Positions 1 through 7,352 are shown, numbered from the stretch's first letter. The stretch is 64,000 bases of DNA from Gemmatimonadaceae bacterium (GCA_019637355.1 JAHBVT010000001.1:2573192-2637191), one strand, 5' to 3'. A program made the numbers and translations. The notes: generated by a model not told the origin, from the letters alone.

Positions 1-82
1 TGATGATCGGCGTGCCGGCACAGCAGAGCGCCGCAAGCACCGCGCCGACCACGGCAGCCGCGTCACGCGTCCCCGCTTTCAC
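1..82 (-). CDS. MerT/MerF-like mercuric ion transporter, N-terminal fragment
   Basis: Only the first 27 codons lie in the window. A GTG start at 82-80 overlaps the stop of the upstream thioredoxin-like gene (GTGA overlap). The reading frame runs to the window edge. It begins with a short polar stretch and enters a hydrophobic helix ending ALCCAGTP, the vicinal CC followed by a small residue and TP that marks the first membrane helix of MerT/MerF transporters, which pass Hg(II) from periplasm to cytoplasm. Position directly downstream of merR and a thiol protein supports this. The rest of the gene is outside the window, so the exact subfamily cannot be told. Confidence 0.6.
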   Translation of the reverse strand, partial: MKAGTRDAAAVVGAVLAALCCAGTPII

Positions 83-363
83 TGGCGCACCGCCGCGAGC
101 GCCGCGCGCAGCGCTTCCAAGCTCGGCCCGCCGCCGACGGCGCAGCCCGCCCCGCTCATGAGCGCCTTCCGCTCGACATCGACGCCGTTGATCAGAATCG
201 TCGGCGACGCGTAGCCCCGGAGTAGCTCCGGCGTGGAGGCACTCCCTGTGTCCCACTCGCTCCACCGTGTCGCGGCCCCCATCTCTGCCAAGGCGTCCCG
301 CAGCCGCTGACGTGCGGGTGCGGCGTGCGGACAGCCTTCGAAGTACAGGAAATCAATCTGCAT
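79..363 (-). CDS. Thioredoxin-fold thiol protein of the mer operon
   Basis: 94 residues, starting at MQIDFLYFEGCP. The N-terminal beta strand followed by GCPHA matches the small thioredoxin-like proteins found in many mer operons, in which one cysteine sits at the active-site position before a proline. A second cysteine lies in the C-terminal part (GAGCAVGG). SPTILINGVDV matches the cis-proline strand of the fold. The start is two bases after the merR stop, and the end overlaps the next gene by 4 bp, so the three genes form a tight operon. Likely role: handling of Hg(II) or organomercurial thiol adducts. The reaction is inferred from context only. An upstream in-frame start exists but would overlap merR. 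Confidence 0.7.
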   Translation of the reverse strand: MQIDFLYFEGCPHAAPARQRLRDALAEMGAATRWSEWDTGSASTPELLRGYASPTILINGVDVERKALMSGAGCAVGGGPSLEALRAALAAVRQ

Positions 364-365
364 CC

Positions 366-779
366 CTACATCCTCCCGTCGGGTTCGAGCGCTTCGAGTA
401 TGGGGCACTCTTCGGTGACTTGGCGTGCATCACACGCGTGAATCAATCGCTCAAGGATGGTGTCCATCCGTTGCAGCGCCGCCAGTCGCTCGCGGACACG
501 CTCCCGCGCACTGACGGCGGACCGCCTGACGGGCTCGCAGCGACGGGCCGACCGCACGCGCAGTTCGAGCAAATGGTGAATCTCATCGAGCGTGAACCCC
601 ATCGCTTGGGCGCGCCGGATGAACACCACGCGGCGCACTGCGTCGGCGGCGTATTCGCGGTACCCGCTGGCGGTCCGCCCTTTGGCCTTCAGCAGCCCTC
701 GACGCTCATAGTACCGCAGCGTTTGCACGCCGACACCAGCCGCGGACGCGAGCGCCCCGATGCGCATGGGTAGTTCCAT
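366..779 (-). CDS. merR: MerR, mercury-responsive transcription regulator
   Basis: 137 residues with an N-terminal winged HTH (MRIGALASAAGVGVQTLRYY), a long dimerisation helix and a C-terminal metal loop. Cysteines at residues 81, 116 and 125 match the three Hg(II) ligands of classical MerR (82, 117, 126 in Tn501), with the spacing preserved. This distinguishes it from the zinc, copper or cadmium sensors of the family. It is the first gene of its own operon, unlike Tn501 where merR is divergent, so it should autoregulate. Two starts are possible: ATG at 779 (MELPMRIG) or ATG at 767 (MRIG). The -10 box at 786-791 would put the transcript start almost on ATG 779, so the first start would give a leaderless message. 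Confidence 0.9.
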   Translation of the reverse strand: MELPMRIGALASAAGVGVQTLRYYERRGLLKAKGRTASGYREYAADAVRRVVFIRRAQAMGFTLDEIHHLLELRVRSARRCEPVRRSAVSARERVRERLAALQRMDTILERLIHACDARQVTEECPILEALEPDGRM

Positions 780-785
780 GCATCA

Positions 786-816
786 TGATTAACCCTATAC
801 GTTGGTATAGAGTCAA
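786..816 (-). promoter_or_regulatory. MerR-type promoter with 19-bp spacer and operator dyad
   Basis: Read on the minus strand: -35 TTGACT (816-811), 19-bp spacer, -10 TAATCA (791-786). The spacer holds the perfect dyad CTATAC-N4-GTATAG at 795-810. The overlong 19-bp spacer with a central dyad is the hallmark of promoters that MerR-family proteins untwist for activation. It drives merR and the downstream mer genes. Confidence 0.85.
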
Positions 817-852
817 GTCTCCGTCGGCCCGGTGCGCAACGAAGGGGCCGCA

Positions 853-941
853 TAACGACGCTTGCTGCTGTCAGCCACGCTATTGTAGCGCCCGCTGCGC
901 GGGCGCATTTTATGGAGTGTCTGCAGCAGAAGCAAACGTTA
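853..941 (+). repeat. attC site 1 (short type)
   Basis: First attC of the array. R''/L'' arm TAACGACGCTTGCTGCTG pairs with L'/R' arm CAGCAGAAGCAAACGTTA. The tip hairpin is GCGCCCGC-TGC-GCGGGCGC. It sits only 37 bp from the mer promoter. No gene on the plus strand precedes it, and no integrase or attI is visible to its left. Confidence 0.9.
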
Positions 942-978
942 TAGCGACTCGACTGATTCGCTCGCATTGAGGCATTGT

Positions 979-2127
979 ATGAACACTTCTCGGCTCATCC
1001 GCGTCTTGTCTGAGCTTGATTCGGACCTCTCCTCCGAGGTCCTTCCAGCCATTCAAGCCCTTGTGCAGACTGCGACCACCGCACGCGACACGCCGGCTCA
1101 AGACTTCTCCGAGAAGCTCCAATCCGATCTGTCAGAAGCGCAGGCGATGGCCGAGCGCATGTGGGCCGCTCAGTACCCTCCGAGTGCCCAGAAGATCGTA
1201 GTTGCAGCGGGGCTTGCTCCGCTGTGCGGCGAGGCACTGTCCCGCCGCATTGCCGGATGCTTCGAAGGCGCAGCGATGACGCCGGCCACTGCCGTTCGGA
1301 AACTCACCGAACTTCAGAAGGAGCTCGACGCAGCTCGGCGCAACGCCTCCGCTGTAGTTGCGGGCTTGGCAAAGCTTGGCATCGAGGAGGTAAACCTCGA
1401 AGCGGACGAATACGAGCTTGGCGTGCTACTTCCTGAAACCGCAGCTCACGGCGAGCTCGGAACGGTCAACGAGGAGCTCAAGCATTGGAATCAGATTGTA
1501 CGTGCGTTCCAAGAGGCAGCGGGGGACGAAGAGCGCGAGGTGCGCATTCGCTCGTTCTCTGACGGAAGCCTTCTCGTCTTCCTTGGCGTCGGTGCTTGGG
1601 TTGCACACCACCTCATGACGGCTGTTGAGCGCCTTCTCGCCGCGTACGAACGCATCCTCGACATCCGTCTCAAGCGCGAAGAGCTCGCGCGCCTTGGAGT
1701 TCCACCAACAGAGCTGTCGTTGGCAAAGAAGACAGAGAAGGAACTGATCGAGAAGGAGTCAGCCGCGCTTCTCAAAGATCTTACGCAAGCAATCGCGAAG
1801 GGGACAAAGGCCGAGCGGAAGCAGGAGATCGAAAGTCACCTAAAGGTTGCCGTGAGCTTGGTTGCCAAGTTTCTCGACAAGGGCGGGCAGATCGAGATCA
1901 CTGTTCCGCCGATTGATGACCCGGACGCCGAGAACGAGGATTCCGAGGAAGCTGATGAGGCGAGCGCAAAGGATGGCAAGCCGAGTCGAGAACTGCTCGA
2001 AGCTCGCGACGCCTTCAAGCGCAACCGCGACCTGGCTAGCCGCGGAGCGAAGATGGCTCGCGTGGGACCACTTCGGCAGGGTGTACTCTTGCTTGAGCCG
2101 GGCGAGGACGACAAGAAGTCGAAGTAG
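979..2127 (+). CDS. Cassette-encoded hypothetical protein with coiled-coil and one membrane segment
   Basis: 382 residues from ATG 979; in-frame TTG 967 is a weaker start. I do not recognise the family. Residues ~100-125 and ~235-300 are rich in Lys, Glu and Ala with heptad spacing, suggesting helices or coiled coil. A hydrophobic stretch (LLVFLGVGAWVAHHLM, around residue 200) could be a membrane or buried helix. The C-terminal third carries a very acidic block (DDPDAENEDSEEADE) followed by a basic tail. It is the only gene of its cassette, bounded by attC 1 and the split attC 2, which is the typical one-gene, same-strand layout. There is no promoter evidence. Function unknown. Confidence 0.75.
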   Translation: MNTSRLIRVLSELDSDLSSEVLPAIQALVQTATTARDTPAQDFSEKLQSDLSEAQAMAERMWAAQYPPSAQKIVVAAGLAPLCGEALSRRIAGCFEGAAMTPATAVRKLTELQKELDAARRNASAVVAGLAKLGIEEVNLEADEYELGVLLPETAAHGELGTVNEELKHWNQIVRAFQEAAGDEEREVRIRSFSDGSLLVFLGVGAWVAHHLMTAVERLLAAYERILDIRLKREELARLGVPPTELSLAKKTEKELIEKESAALLKDLTQAIAKGTKAERKQEIESHLKVAVSLVAKFLDKGGQIEITVPPIDDPDAENEDSEEADEASAKDGKPSRELLEARDAFKRNRDLASRGAKMARVGPLRQGVLLLEPGEDDKKSK

Positions 2128-2141
2128 GGCGCGCGGCGCTA

Positions 2142-2243
2142 TAACGACGCTTGCTGCCGACGAGGGCAGCTACTGTAGCGGTTGTGGGGCCTCGGCCTCA
2201 TCTTGAACTACGGTCTGCCGAGGCCCCACAACCGCATTTTTCT
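2142..2243 (+). repeat. attC site 2, left part, split by IS110 element
   Basis: Left arm TAACGACGCTTGCTGCCG and the long variable hairpin (stem GCGGTTGTGGGGCCTC) are intact up to GCATTTTTCT. The IS follows, and the right arm resumes at 3662-3692 (ATGGGAGC...GCAGCAGAAGCAAACGTTA). Joining the parts restores a site like the intact long attC at 8884 and 11726. Confidence 0.9.
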
Positions 2244-2502
2244 GTGAAGCGGCGGCCCGCGTCAAGCCCCAGGTGCGTTGACGCTGTTGCAGTTCTCCGT
2301 TGTGCCTGCGCTGCTCGAGGTGCTGCTCATCCTTCTGTTCGCGCTCGCTCGTGAGGCCCGAGGCCTCGGCGCATTGGGGTCTGCGAAGGAATGGTGGCGC
2401 CAACTATGGGGCGGCTCTCACCTGCGGCCATAAAATGCGTCGCGCTCACCACTCCCGATTCAGTCATCTCGATCCCACGCAGGTCCTGCCCTTACCCAGC
2501 GA
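2244..2502 (-). ncRNA. Putative bridge-RNA region of IS110 copy 1
   Basis: 259-bp non-coding segment downstream of the transposase, where IS1111-group elements encode their bridge RNA. It contains CCAACTATGGG at 2400-2410, identical to the IS right end plus target junction at 3656-3666, and CTTCTGT at 2334-2340, resembling the left junction. These are candidate guide loops. RNA boundaries and fold were not computed. Confidence 0.5.
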
Positions 2503-3546
2503 TCATGCGGCGGACGCCGGCACGGGCTGCGGCGTCCGCAGGTGGCCCGCGTCGTACGCCCGCTGGTCCCGCCACATCGCATAGAGGATGCCCGCGAGCC
2601 GCCGCGCCAGCGCGACCGCCGCGATCTTCGTGCCGCGGCGATGCAGGATGCGCTGCGCCCACGCCCGCAACACCGCGGTGTCGCTTGACTTGGAGCGGAG
2701 GATGCGCCACGCCGCCTCGACCAGGAGATAGCGCGCGCGCCGGTTGCCCGCCTTCGTGATGTGGCCGAGTCGCCGCTTCTCGCCCGAGCTCCGCTCCCCG
2801 GGCACCAACCCGAGGAAGGCCTCGAACTGGTGCGCCGACGGGAACCGGCCGATGTCATCCGCGATCGCGACGATGCCGCTGGACGTCACCGGCCCGACGG
2901 CGGGGGCCGTCTGCAGCAGCGCGACGATCGGGTCCGTCCGCCCGAGCGCCGCGATGCGCGCGTCGGCGGCCGCGATCTGCACGTTCAGCGGGGCGAGCAC
3001 CGCGATCAAGGGCGCCAGCTCGGCCGCCAGCACCGGCGAGAGCGGGAGCGCGGTGAGTCGTTCGACAAACCACGCGGCCGTGCTGTTCGGCACGCGCAGG
3101 CCGTCGCGGCGCACGAGGGCCTTGGCGAGCGCGATGCATCGCGTGCGTGTGCGGACCAAGGCCTCGCGCACCGCCAACTCGGCGCGCACATGCCGCCGCG
3201 CCGCCGAGACGCGGTGCGCCGGACGATAGGCGCCGAGCCGGAGCGCGTCAGCCAGGGTCCGCGCATCGCGCTTGTCCGTCTTCACCCGCCGGCTGCGCGT
3301 GGCGTACATCGGCGCGAAGTTCGGGTCGGCGACGACCACCTCGTGGCCCAGCGCCTCCAGGTGACACGCGACCCACTCGCTCTCGGTCGACGCCTCGACG
3401 AGGATCCGCGCGGGCGGACGCGCGCCCAGCACCGCGGTGAAGCGGTCACGGCTCGTGACGATGCGTCGTTCGGTGACGCCGCCCTGCCCGTCGAGGATGC
3501 AGAGCTGGCTCTCGCGCTTGTGGAGATCGATGCCTATCATATCCAT
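2503..3546 (-). CDS. IS110-family transposase (DEDD recombinase), copy 1
   Basis: 347 residues starting MDMIGIDLHK. The N-terminal RuvC-like DEDD domain shows the first Asp in GIDLHK, a Glu in LVEASTESEW and the Asp pair in KTDKRDART. The C-terminal transposase_20 domain is clear (TAPAVGPVTSSGIVAI, then FEAFLGLVPGERSSGEKRRL and ITKAGNRRARYLLVEAAW). IS110 enzymes recombine a circular donor with a target guided by an element-encoded bridge RNA. Longer in-frame extensions upstream reach into the attC and are not needed for the family fold. The sequence is intact with no frameshift, so it is probably active. The protein made by copy 2 is almost the same. Confidence 0.93.
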   Translation of the reverse strand: MDMIGIDLHKRESQLCILDGQGGVTERRIVTSRDRFTAVLGARPPARILVEASTESEWVACHLEALGHEVVVADPNFAPMYATRSRRVKTDKRDARTLADALRLGAYRPAHRVSAARRHVRAELAVREALVRTRTRCIALAKALVRRDGLRVPNSTAAWFVERLTALPLSPVLAAELAPLIAVLAPLNVQIAAADARIAALGRTDPIVALLQTAPAVGPVTSSGIVAIADDIGRFPSAHQFEAFLGLVPGERSSGEKRRLGHITKAGNRRARYLLVEAAWRILRSKSSDTAVLRAWAQRILHRRGTKIAAVALARRLAGILYAMWRDQRAYDAGHLRTPQPVPASAA

Positions 3547-3661
3547 GGCGGCTGGCCTCCGCAGTGTGCCCCGTCGCGAGACGGTGAGCACGGTAGATGG
3601 TATGGGGCAGAACCTTGCACCCGTGGATGGGCGGAGGTCCAGCCGCCGCTTCATACCAACT

Positions 3662-3692
3662 ATGGGAGCCCTCGCAGCAGAAGCAAACGTTA
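3662..3692 (+). repeat. attC site 2, right part
   Basis: Right arm GCAGCAGAAGCAAACGTTA ending at the GTTA box (3689-3692), preceded by ATGGGAGCCCTC that formerly joined the hairpin at 2243. The IS separates it from its left arm. Confidence 0.85.
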
Positions 3693-3722
3693 GCTTGACC
3701 AACACTCATTGAGCGAGATTGA

Positions 3723-4793
3723 ATGGCCTGGGTAACGCCGCTGCACTCGCGCTCGCAGGTGGATGCCGCTGGGGCGTTTCTTGCGACGTTCGACTTTGAG
3801 AGCCCTCGCTTTCTCGATGCGTACGAGGTTTTGGACAACTGGCGCTCCGCCCACGCGCTTCCGTTGCATTCCATTCAGAAGACGCTGCGGCGAAGAGCTC
3901 GCGCGGTTTATCCTCACGCGCTGCTGGCGCAGCGGCTCAAGCGCGTCTACTCCACCGTCGAGAAACTCCGACGCTTTCCGGGAATGAAGCTGTCTCGGAT
4001 GCAGGATATCGGAGGCTGTCGAGCCGTAGTGACATCCGTACGTCAGGTCCGTTGGCTTGAGGCGAGGTATCTTGCCGACGGAGAGGTGATCGCGAGCCAC
4101 AAGGACTACATCTCAGAGCCCAAAGAGTCCGGCTATCGCGGCGTTCATCTTGTCTACCGCTACACTAGCGACCAGTCACCAGGCCACAACGGGCTTCTCG
4201 TCGAGTTGCAAGTACGCTCGCGACTCCAGCACGCGTGGGCGACAGCCGTTGAAACCGTGGGGACTTTCACTTCCCAGTCCCTGAAAGCGAGTGAAGGGGC
4301 AGAATCCTGGCTGCGATTCTTTTCTCTTGTCAGTTCTGCGTTTGCATTTATGGAACGCTCTCCGCTCGTGCCGGGCACTCCGACCAGTGCACGCGCGCTT
4401 CAGAAGGCAACCGCCGAGCTGAGCTCTGCCCTTAGTGTAAAGAGAATGCTTTCTCTGTACGGCGGTGCGCTCAACGTCACCGCAGATCCTGAGCGCAAGT
4501 CTGCACACTACTTCCTCCTGTCTCTCAATCCCTCCGACGCCGCCGGATCTCCTAACTCCCTCGAGATTCGACAGTACAATCGCGACGAGTTCCGAAAGGC
4601 CAGCGAGGAGTATGCAGAGCTAGAGCGTAGTCTTCGTCCAGGTTCTGGTGCGCAGGCGGTCCTCGTTGCGGCGGACTCGCTAAAGTCCCTGCGGCGAGCC
4701 TACCCTAGCTTCTTTCTGGATACCACGCGGTTTCTCGATGCACTTGATGACGTACTGAGCGGCCCGGGTCGCTCGTCAGCACGTGTCAGGTAG
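3723..4793 (+). CDS. Cassette-encoded RelA/SpoT-domain nucleotide pyrophosphokinase
   Basis: 356 residues. The (p)ppGpp-synthetase fold is shown by MQDIGGCRAVV (residues 93-103), the substrate loop KDYISEPKESGYRGVH (127-142) and ELQVRSRLQHAWA (161-173), the catalytic Glu-x-Gln-x-Arg segment with its following QHxWA. There is no HD hydrolase domain and no TGS/ACT region, so it is a stand-alone synthetase. The C-terminal ~170 residues are not recognisable and could be a self-regulatory part. Stand-alone synthetases of this kind include alarmone-making small enzymes and toxic toxSAS enzymes, among them anti-phage CapRel proteins. Presence in an integron cassette with no separate antitoxin favours a defence or stress role, but substrate choice cannot be read from sequence. 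It starts 31 bp after attC 2. Confidence 0.85.
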   Translation: MAWVTPLHSRSQVDAAGAFLATFDFESPRFLDAYEVLDNWRSAHALPLHSIQKTLRRRARAVYPHALLAQRLKRVYSTVEKLRRFPGMKLSRMQDIGGCRAVVTSVRQVRWLEARYLADGEVIASHKDYISEPKESGYRGVHLVYRYTSDQSPGHNGLLVELQVRSRLQHAWATAVETVGTFTSQSLKASEGAESWLRFFSLVSSAFAFMERSPLVPGTPTSARALQKATAELSSALSVKRMLSLYGGALNVTADPERKSAHYFLLSLNPSDAAGSPNSLEIRQYNRDEFRKASEEYAELERSLRPGSGAQAVLVAADSLKSLRRAYPSFFLDTTRFLDALDDVLSGPGRSSARVR

Positions 4794-4806
4794 GCGCGCG
4801 GCAAGC

Positions 4807-4936
4807 TAACGACGCTTGCTGCCGATGAACGCGGTGCGGAGTGGGTTTGGCGGGGCGTCCGTGATGACCTAGGACTGGTTGCGGACGCCCCGCCAAACCC
4901 TTCTTATTGGAGCGTTCACAGCAGAAGCACACGTTA
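4807..4936 (+). repeat. attC site 3 (long type)
   Basis: TAACGACGCTTGCTGCCG ... CAGCAGAAGCACACGTTA with a long hairpin whose stem is GGGTTTGGCGGGGCGTCC and its complement. Same subtype as the site at 12921. Confidence 0.9.
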
Positions 4937-5128
4937 TCACGGTTAAGAAATTTCCGCGTCATCGAAAGCATTCTGATTGAATCGTTTTCGACAGAATTGC
5001 GGCGCGAGGCGCTTGCGCGCGATGCCAGGATGTTGCTTCGCGCGTGCGATCGGCGATTTTGGTGTCGGCGGCGGCGACGGGGTGCGGCGCGCCAAGCGCA
5101 GTCTTCCGGCGCACCGGGGCGGACGTGA
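4937..5128 (+). other. Gene-less cassette body
   Basis: 192 bp between attC 3 and attC 4 with no convincing reading frame on either strand. The first half is AT-richer than the rest of the array. It may carry a promoter, a small RNA or a decayed gene; nothing specific was recognised. Confidence 0.5.
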
Positions 5129-5239
5129 TAACGACGCTTGCTGCTGATGGTCGCGGTGCGGATGGCCTGGGCCGAAGCGGCCTAGCGGCCGCAGGGCCCA
5201 GGCCTCTTATTGGAGCGTCCACAGCAGAAGCATACGTTA
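5129..5239 (+). repeat. attC site 4
   Basis: TAACGACGCTTGCTGCTG ... CAGCAGAAGCATACGTTA, 111 bp. The variable hairpin is unique in the array (stem around GGCCTGGGCC with a GCGGCCTAGCGGCCGC centre). Confidence 0.88.
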
Positions 5240-5250
5240 GCCGGACTTCG

Positions 5251-5835
5251 ATGCATCGTCGCTGGGCAGCACTCCTCGCTTCGACAGTTGCGCTCGCGGC
5301 TTGCTATGAGCGGTACACGATCTACAGCACGCCATCGACCGCAGACAGTTTCATCGCAGGCGGGCTTCCGTGCCATCCTGCGGCGCAGCCGCTGTACGCC
5401 GGCGACGCGTTCATCTGGCTCGCGATCTCACCGACACGGTTGGAGCAGTCAGACGATGCGGCCGACTATTCACTCGTGATCGGACTCGCCGCTCCCGACT
5501 CAACGCCGCGCACGATTCATGTTGAGCGCGCTGTGCTCACGCGCCCGCAGGTGTCGGGCGACAGCGTGCTCTTCCGCCTCGACACACCACTTCGTGCCTC
5601 AACGCGTCCGAACCCGGTACCGGACGCGCGCAGCCAGGGCACGTGTGTGACCGACGCCACAGTGGCCTATGCGTCGGTCGTCCTCGACTCAACCATCTCC
5701 TTACCCACCGCCGCCGGTGAGGTGCTGCGGCTTGAAGTCGCACTGACGGTCTCGCATCCCAACGGCAGCGTCAGACAGACCCATCGCGTGGAGTTCCGCA
5801 GCTCGCGCCGCAGAGTCCTCAGGACGATCGTCTAG
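5251..5835 (+). CDS. Cassette-encoded lipoprotein, unknown function
   Basis: 194 residues from ATG 5251, 12 bp after attC 4. The N-terminus MHRRWAALLASTVALAACYE is a type II signal peptide with lipobox LAAC, so the mature protein begins at Cys18 and is membrane-anchored. Two further cysteines occur (GLPCHPAA and QGTCVTDA) and may form a disulfide in the periplasm. The rest is predicted beta-rich. No known family recognised. A different lipoprotein occupies the cassette at 8419; the two share gene size and style but I see no clear sequence similarity. Confidence 0.75.
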   Translation: MHRRWAALLASTVALAACYERYTIYSTPSTADSFIAGGLPCHPAAQPLYAGDAFIWLAISPTRLEQSDDAADYSLVIGLAAPDSTPRTIHVERAVLTRPQVSGDSVLFRLDTPLRASTRPNPVPDARSQGTCVTDATVAYASVVLDSTISLPTAAGEVLRLEVALTVSHPNGSVRQTHRVEFRSSRRRVLRTIV

Positions 5836-5852
5836 ATTGGAGCGCGGCCGGC

Positions 5853-5980
5853 TAACGACGCTTGCTGCCGACGGCCGTGGGTGTGGTAGCGGGTGGGCGG
5901 CCACGCCTTCATCTTCTGCCAGTGGGGCGCGGCCGCCCACCCGCATCTTATTGGAACGGCCGCAGCAGAAGCACACGTTA
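5853..5980 (+). repeat. attC site 5 (long type)
   Basis: TAACGACGCTTGCTGCCG ... CAGCAGAAGCACACGTTA, 128 bp. Long stem GCGGGTGGGCGGCC and complement. The final GTTA runs into ATG (5980), a possible start of the next gene. Confidence 0.9.
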
Positions 5981-6033
5981 TGGCGACCAGGGCCGGCGTT
6001 GCAACATTCGAGCAGTTTCGCCATTCTTTGACT

Positions 6034-6252
6034 ATGGTTGACCGGTCCCAAACCCTCGAATCACTGACGGCCCAGGAGCGCATCGCGCTCATTGGCCGTC
6101 TCTGGGACAGCCTAGATCCGGCCGCCGCCGCTCCGCTTTCCCCCGCCCTCGCCGCCGAGCTCGATCGCCGCGAAGCGGAGGCCGACGCGGACCCGGATGC
6201 GGGCATCCCCTGGACCGCGCTCCGCGACGAGCTCCGCACCCGGCTCCGCTAG
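6034..6252 (+). CDS. Antitoxin of a ParE/RelE-type module, copy 1
   Basis: 72 residues from ATG 6034; in-frame ATG 5980, formed by the attC GTTATG, would add 18 residues. Body: SLTAQERIALIGRLWDSL, then an acidic, Ala-rich region and WTALRDELRTRL, the pattern of the small 'addiction module' antitoxin family (Unstab_antitox type) usually paired with ParE/RelE toxins. The toxin gene starts directly after its stop. The whole cassette is repeated exactly at 7442-8101. Such modules are common in sedentary cassette arrays and are thought to stabilise them. Confidence 0.8.
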   Translation: MVDRSQTLESLTAQERIALIGRLWDSLDPAAAAPLSPALAAELDRREAEADADPDAGIPWTALRDELRTRLR

Positions 6253-6552
6253 GTGCCGGCCCTCATCGTCCGGGTCCGCGCGCGGGCTGAGATCGATGAG
6301 GCGTTCGAGTGGTACCGCGCCCGGTCACCCGGTGCGGCATCCGACTTCCTCGACGCCGTTGATCAGGCACTCACGCACATCGCCGAGGCGCCAGAGCGCT
6401 TCCCTGTCGTCCGGGGGCGCCTGCGTCGATTGTTGCTGGTCGGCTTTCCGTACGCCGTCTACTACAAGGTCTTTCCGCGCTCGATCAGTGTGGTCGGCGT
6501 CATCCACGGTCATCGCCATCCCGACACGTGGCTTGAGCGCGCGGCGCCATAA
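6253..6552 (+). CDS. ParE/RelE-family toxin, copy 1
   Basis: 99 residues with a GTG start immediately following the antitoxin stop (TAG-GTG). The fold is visible as VRVRARAEIDEAFEWYRARSP (first helix pair), FLDAVDQALTHIAEAPERFP and the C-terminal strands RRLLLVGFPYAVYYKV and VVGVIHGHRHPDTW. This matches ParE-like plasmid-stabilisation toxins, which act on DNA gyrase, or RelE mRNA interferases; the target is not predictable. The stop codon TAA (6550-6552) is the first three bases of the attC R'' box, so gene and recombination site are fused without spare sequence. Confidence 0.85.
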   Translation: MPALIVRVRARAEIDEAFEWYRARSPGAASDFLDAVDQALTHIAEAPERFPVVRGRLRRLLLVGFPYAVYYKVFPRSISVVGVIHGHRHPDTWLERAAP

Positions 6553-6640
6553 CGCCGCTTGCTGCTGACGGCCACGGTATGGATGGCGCGGGCTGCGCCC
6601 GCGCGTTCTATTGGAGTGTCCGCAGCAGAAGCAAACGTTA
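6550..6640 (+). repeat. attC site 6 (short type)
   Basis: TAACGCCGCTTGCTGCTG ... CAGCAGAAGCAAACGTTA, tip hairpin GCGCGGGC-TGC-GCCCGCGC. Starts inside the toxin stop codon. Identical to the site at 8011. Confidence 0.9.
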
Positions 6641-6708
6641 TACAGACCGAAGCTTGCTCCGAGCTGTATCAGGCTTTACCTTCCGTGTGTACCCTCCGGG
6701 AGGCAGCG

Positions 6709-6921
6709 ATGGCCAAGACACGCCGCGTGATTCGCCGCAAGAACATGCTCATCGACCAGCGGAAGCTGGACGCCGCCAAGGCCGCACTCGGCGCTGAGAC
6801 GGAAACGGCCGCCGTGGACGCCGCCCTAGACCTTGTCGTCTTCCGCGCCGAGGTGTTCCGCGGCTTGGATGCCCTCGTCGCCGCCGGCGGGCTCGACGCC
6901 CCGACGCGCCGCGCCGGGTGA
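6709..6921 (+). CDS. vapB: VapB-type antitoxin
   Basis: 70 residues, ATG 6709, preceded by GGGAGG at ribosome-binding distance. The sequence MAKTRRVIRRKNMLIDQRKL then an Ala-rich helix resembles the ribbon-helix-helix DNA-binding antitoxins of the VapB group (MLIDQRKLDAAKAALG as the strand-helix part). It overlaps the PIN-domain toxin by 4 bp (GTGA), so both are translated together, and the antitoxin is expected to bind the toxin and repress the pair. The whole unit is one integron cassette. Confidence 0.8.
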   Translation: MAKTRRVIRRKNMLIDQRKLDAAKAALGAETETAAVDAALDLVVFRAEVFRGLDALVAAGGLDAPTRRAG

Positions 6922-7334
6922 TCTACACGCTCGACACGAACGTCCTTGTCGACGCCCTCCGGCAGCCGGCGGAACTCGACCGGCTGAAGGCGTTCCTGAG
7001 CTGGGCCTTGCCGTCCACGGTCCTCTCCAGCGTCGTCGTGGCCGAGCTGACGGCGGGAGCGCGGACCCCGAAGGCTCGGGAGGCGCTCGAGCAGCAGTTC
7101 CTCGCGCCCTTTGAGCGACGGGGGCGGATCCTCGCCCCGAGCGCAGCAGCGTGGAGGCGCGCAGCGACCGTCGTGGGCGCGGCGCCGTCGGCCAATCGGC
7201 TCAGCGACGTCCTGCTCGCGTTCCAGGCGCGCGAGTTCGGCTGGACCATCGTCACGCGGGACGCAGACTTCACCGCGATCCGCCGCAGCGTCACCGGACT
7301 CAAGGTCGCCGCTCCGTTCCCCGCCCGCCCGTAG
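6918..7334 (+). CDS. vapC: VapC PIN-domain ribonuclease toxin
   Basis: 138 residues, GTG start within the antitoxin stop. The PIN fold has its acidic residues in place: Asp in YTLDTNVLVDAL (residue 6), Glu in VVVAELTAG, Asp in NRLSDVLLA and Asp in VTRDADF. These coordinate Mg2+ for RNA cleavage. Length is typical of VapC. No truncation. Together with vapB it makes a second type of toxin-antitoxin cassette placed between the two identical ParE-type cassettes. Confidence 0.88.
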   Translation: MIYTLDTNVLVDALRQPAELDRLKAFLSWALPSTVLSSVVVAELTAGARTPKAREALEQQFLAPFERRGRILAPSAAAWRRAATVVGAAPSANRLSDVLLAFQAREFGWTIVTRDADFTAIRRSVTGLKVAAPFPARP

Positions 7335-7352
7335 GTCCGGGCCGCGGCTGTA

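Larger units (their letters stand above)
2244..3661 (-). mobile_element. IS110-family (IS1111-attC-like) insertion sequence, copy 1
   Basis: 1418-bp unit, also present at 22626-24043 with only a few substitutions. The dinucleotide CT stands at both junctions (2242-2243 and 3660-3661), as expected for the core duplicated by IS110 elements. Sub-terminal inverted repeats TGAAGCGGCGGC lie at 2245-2256 and 3642-3653, close to but not at the ends, a feature of the IS1111 subgroup. The long non-coding segment (259 bp) is downstream of the transposase and the short one (115 bp) upstream, again the IS1111 layout. It is inserted in the variable hairpin of an attC, the known target of the IS1111-attC group. 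Confidence 0.9.

Noticed and set aside
2761-3693. Long plus-strand frame of 310 codons opposite the IS110 transposase (also at 23143-24099)
   Set aside because: Shadow of the high-GC transposase on the other strand; Arg/Gly-rich product without domains, while the minus-strand protein has a full IS110 signature.
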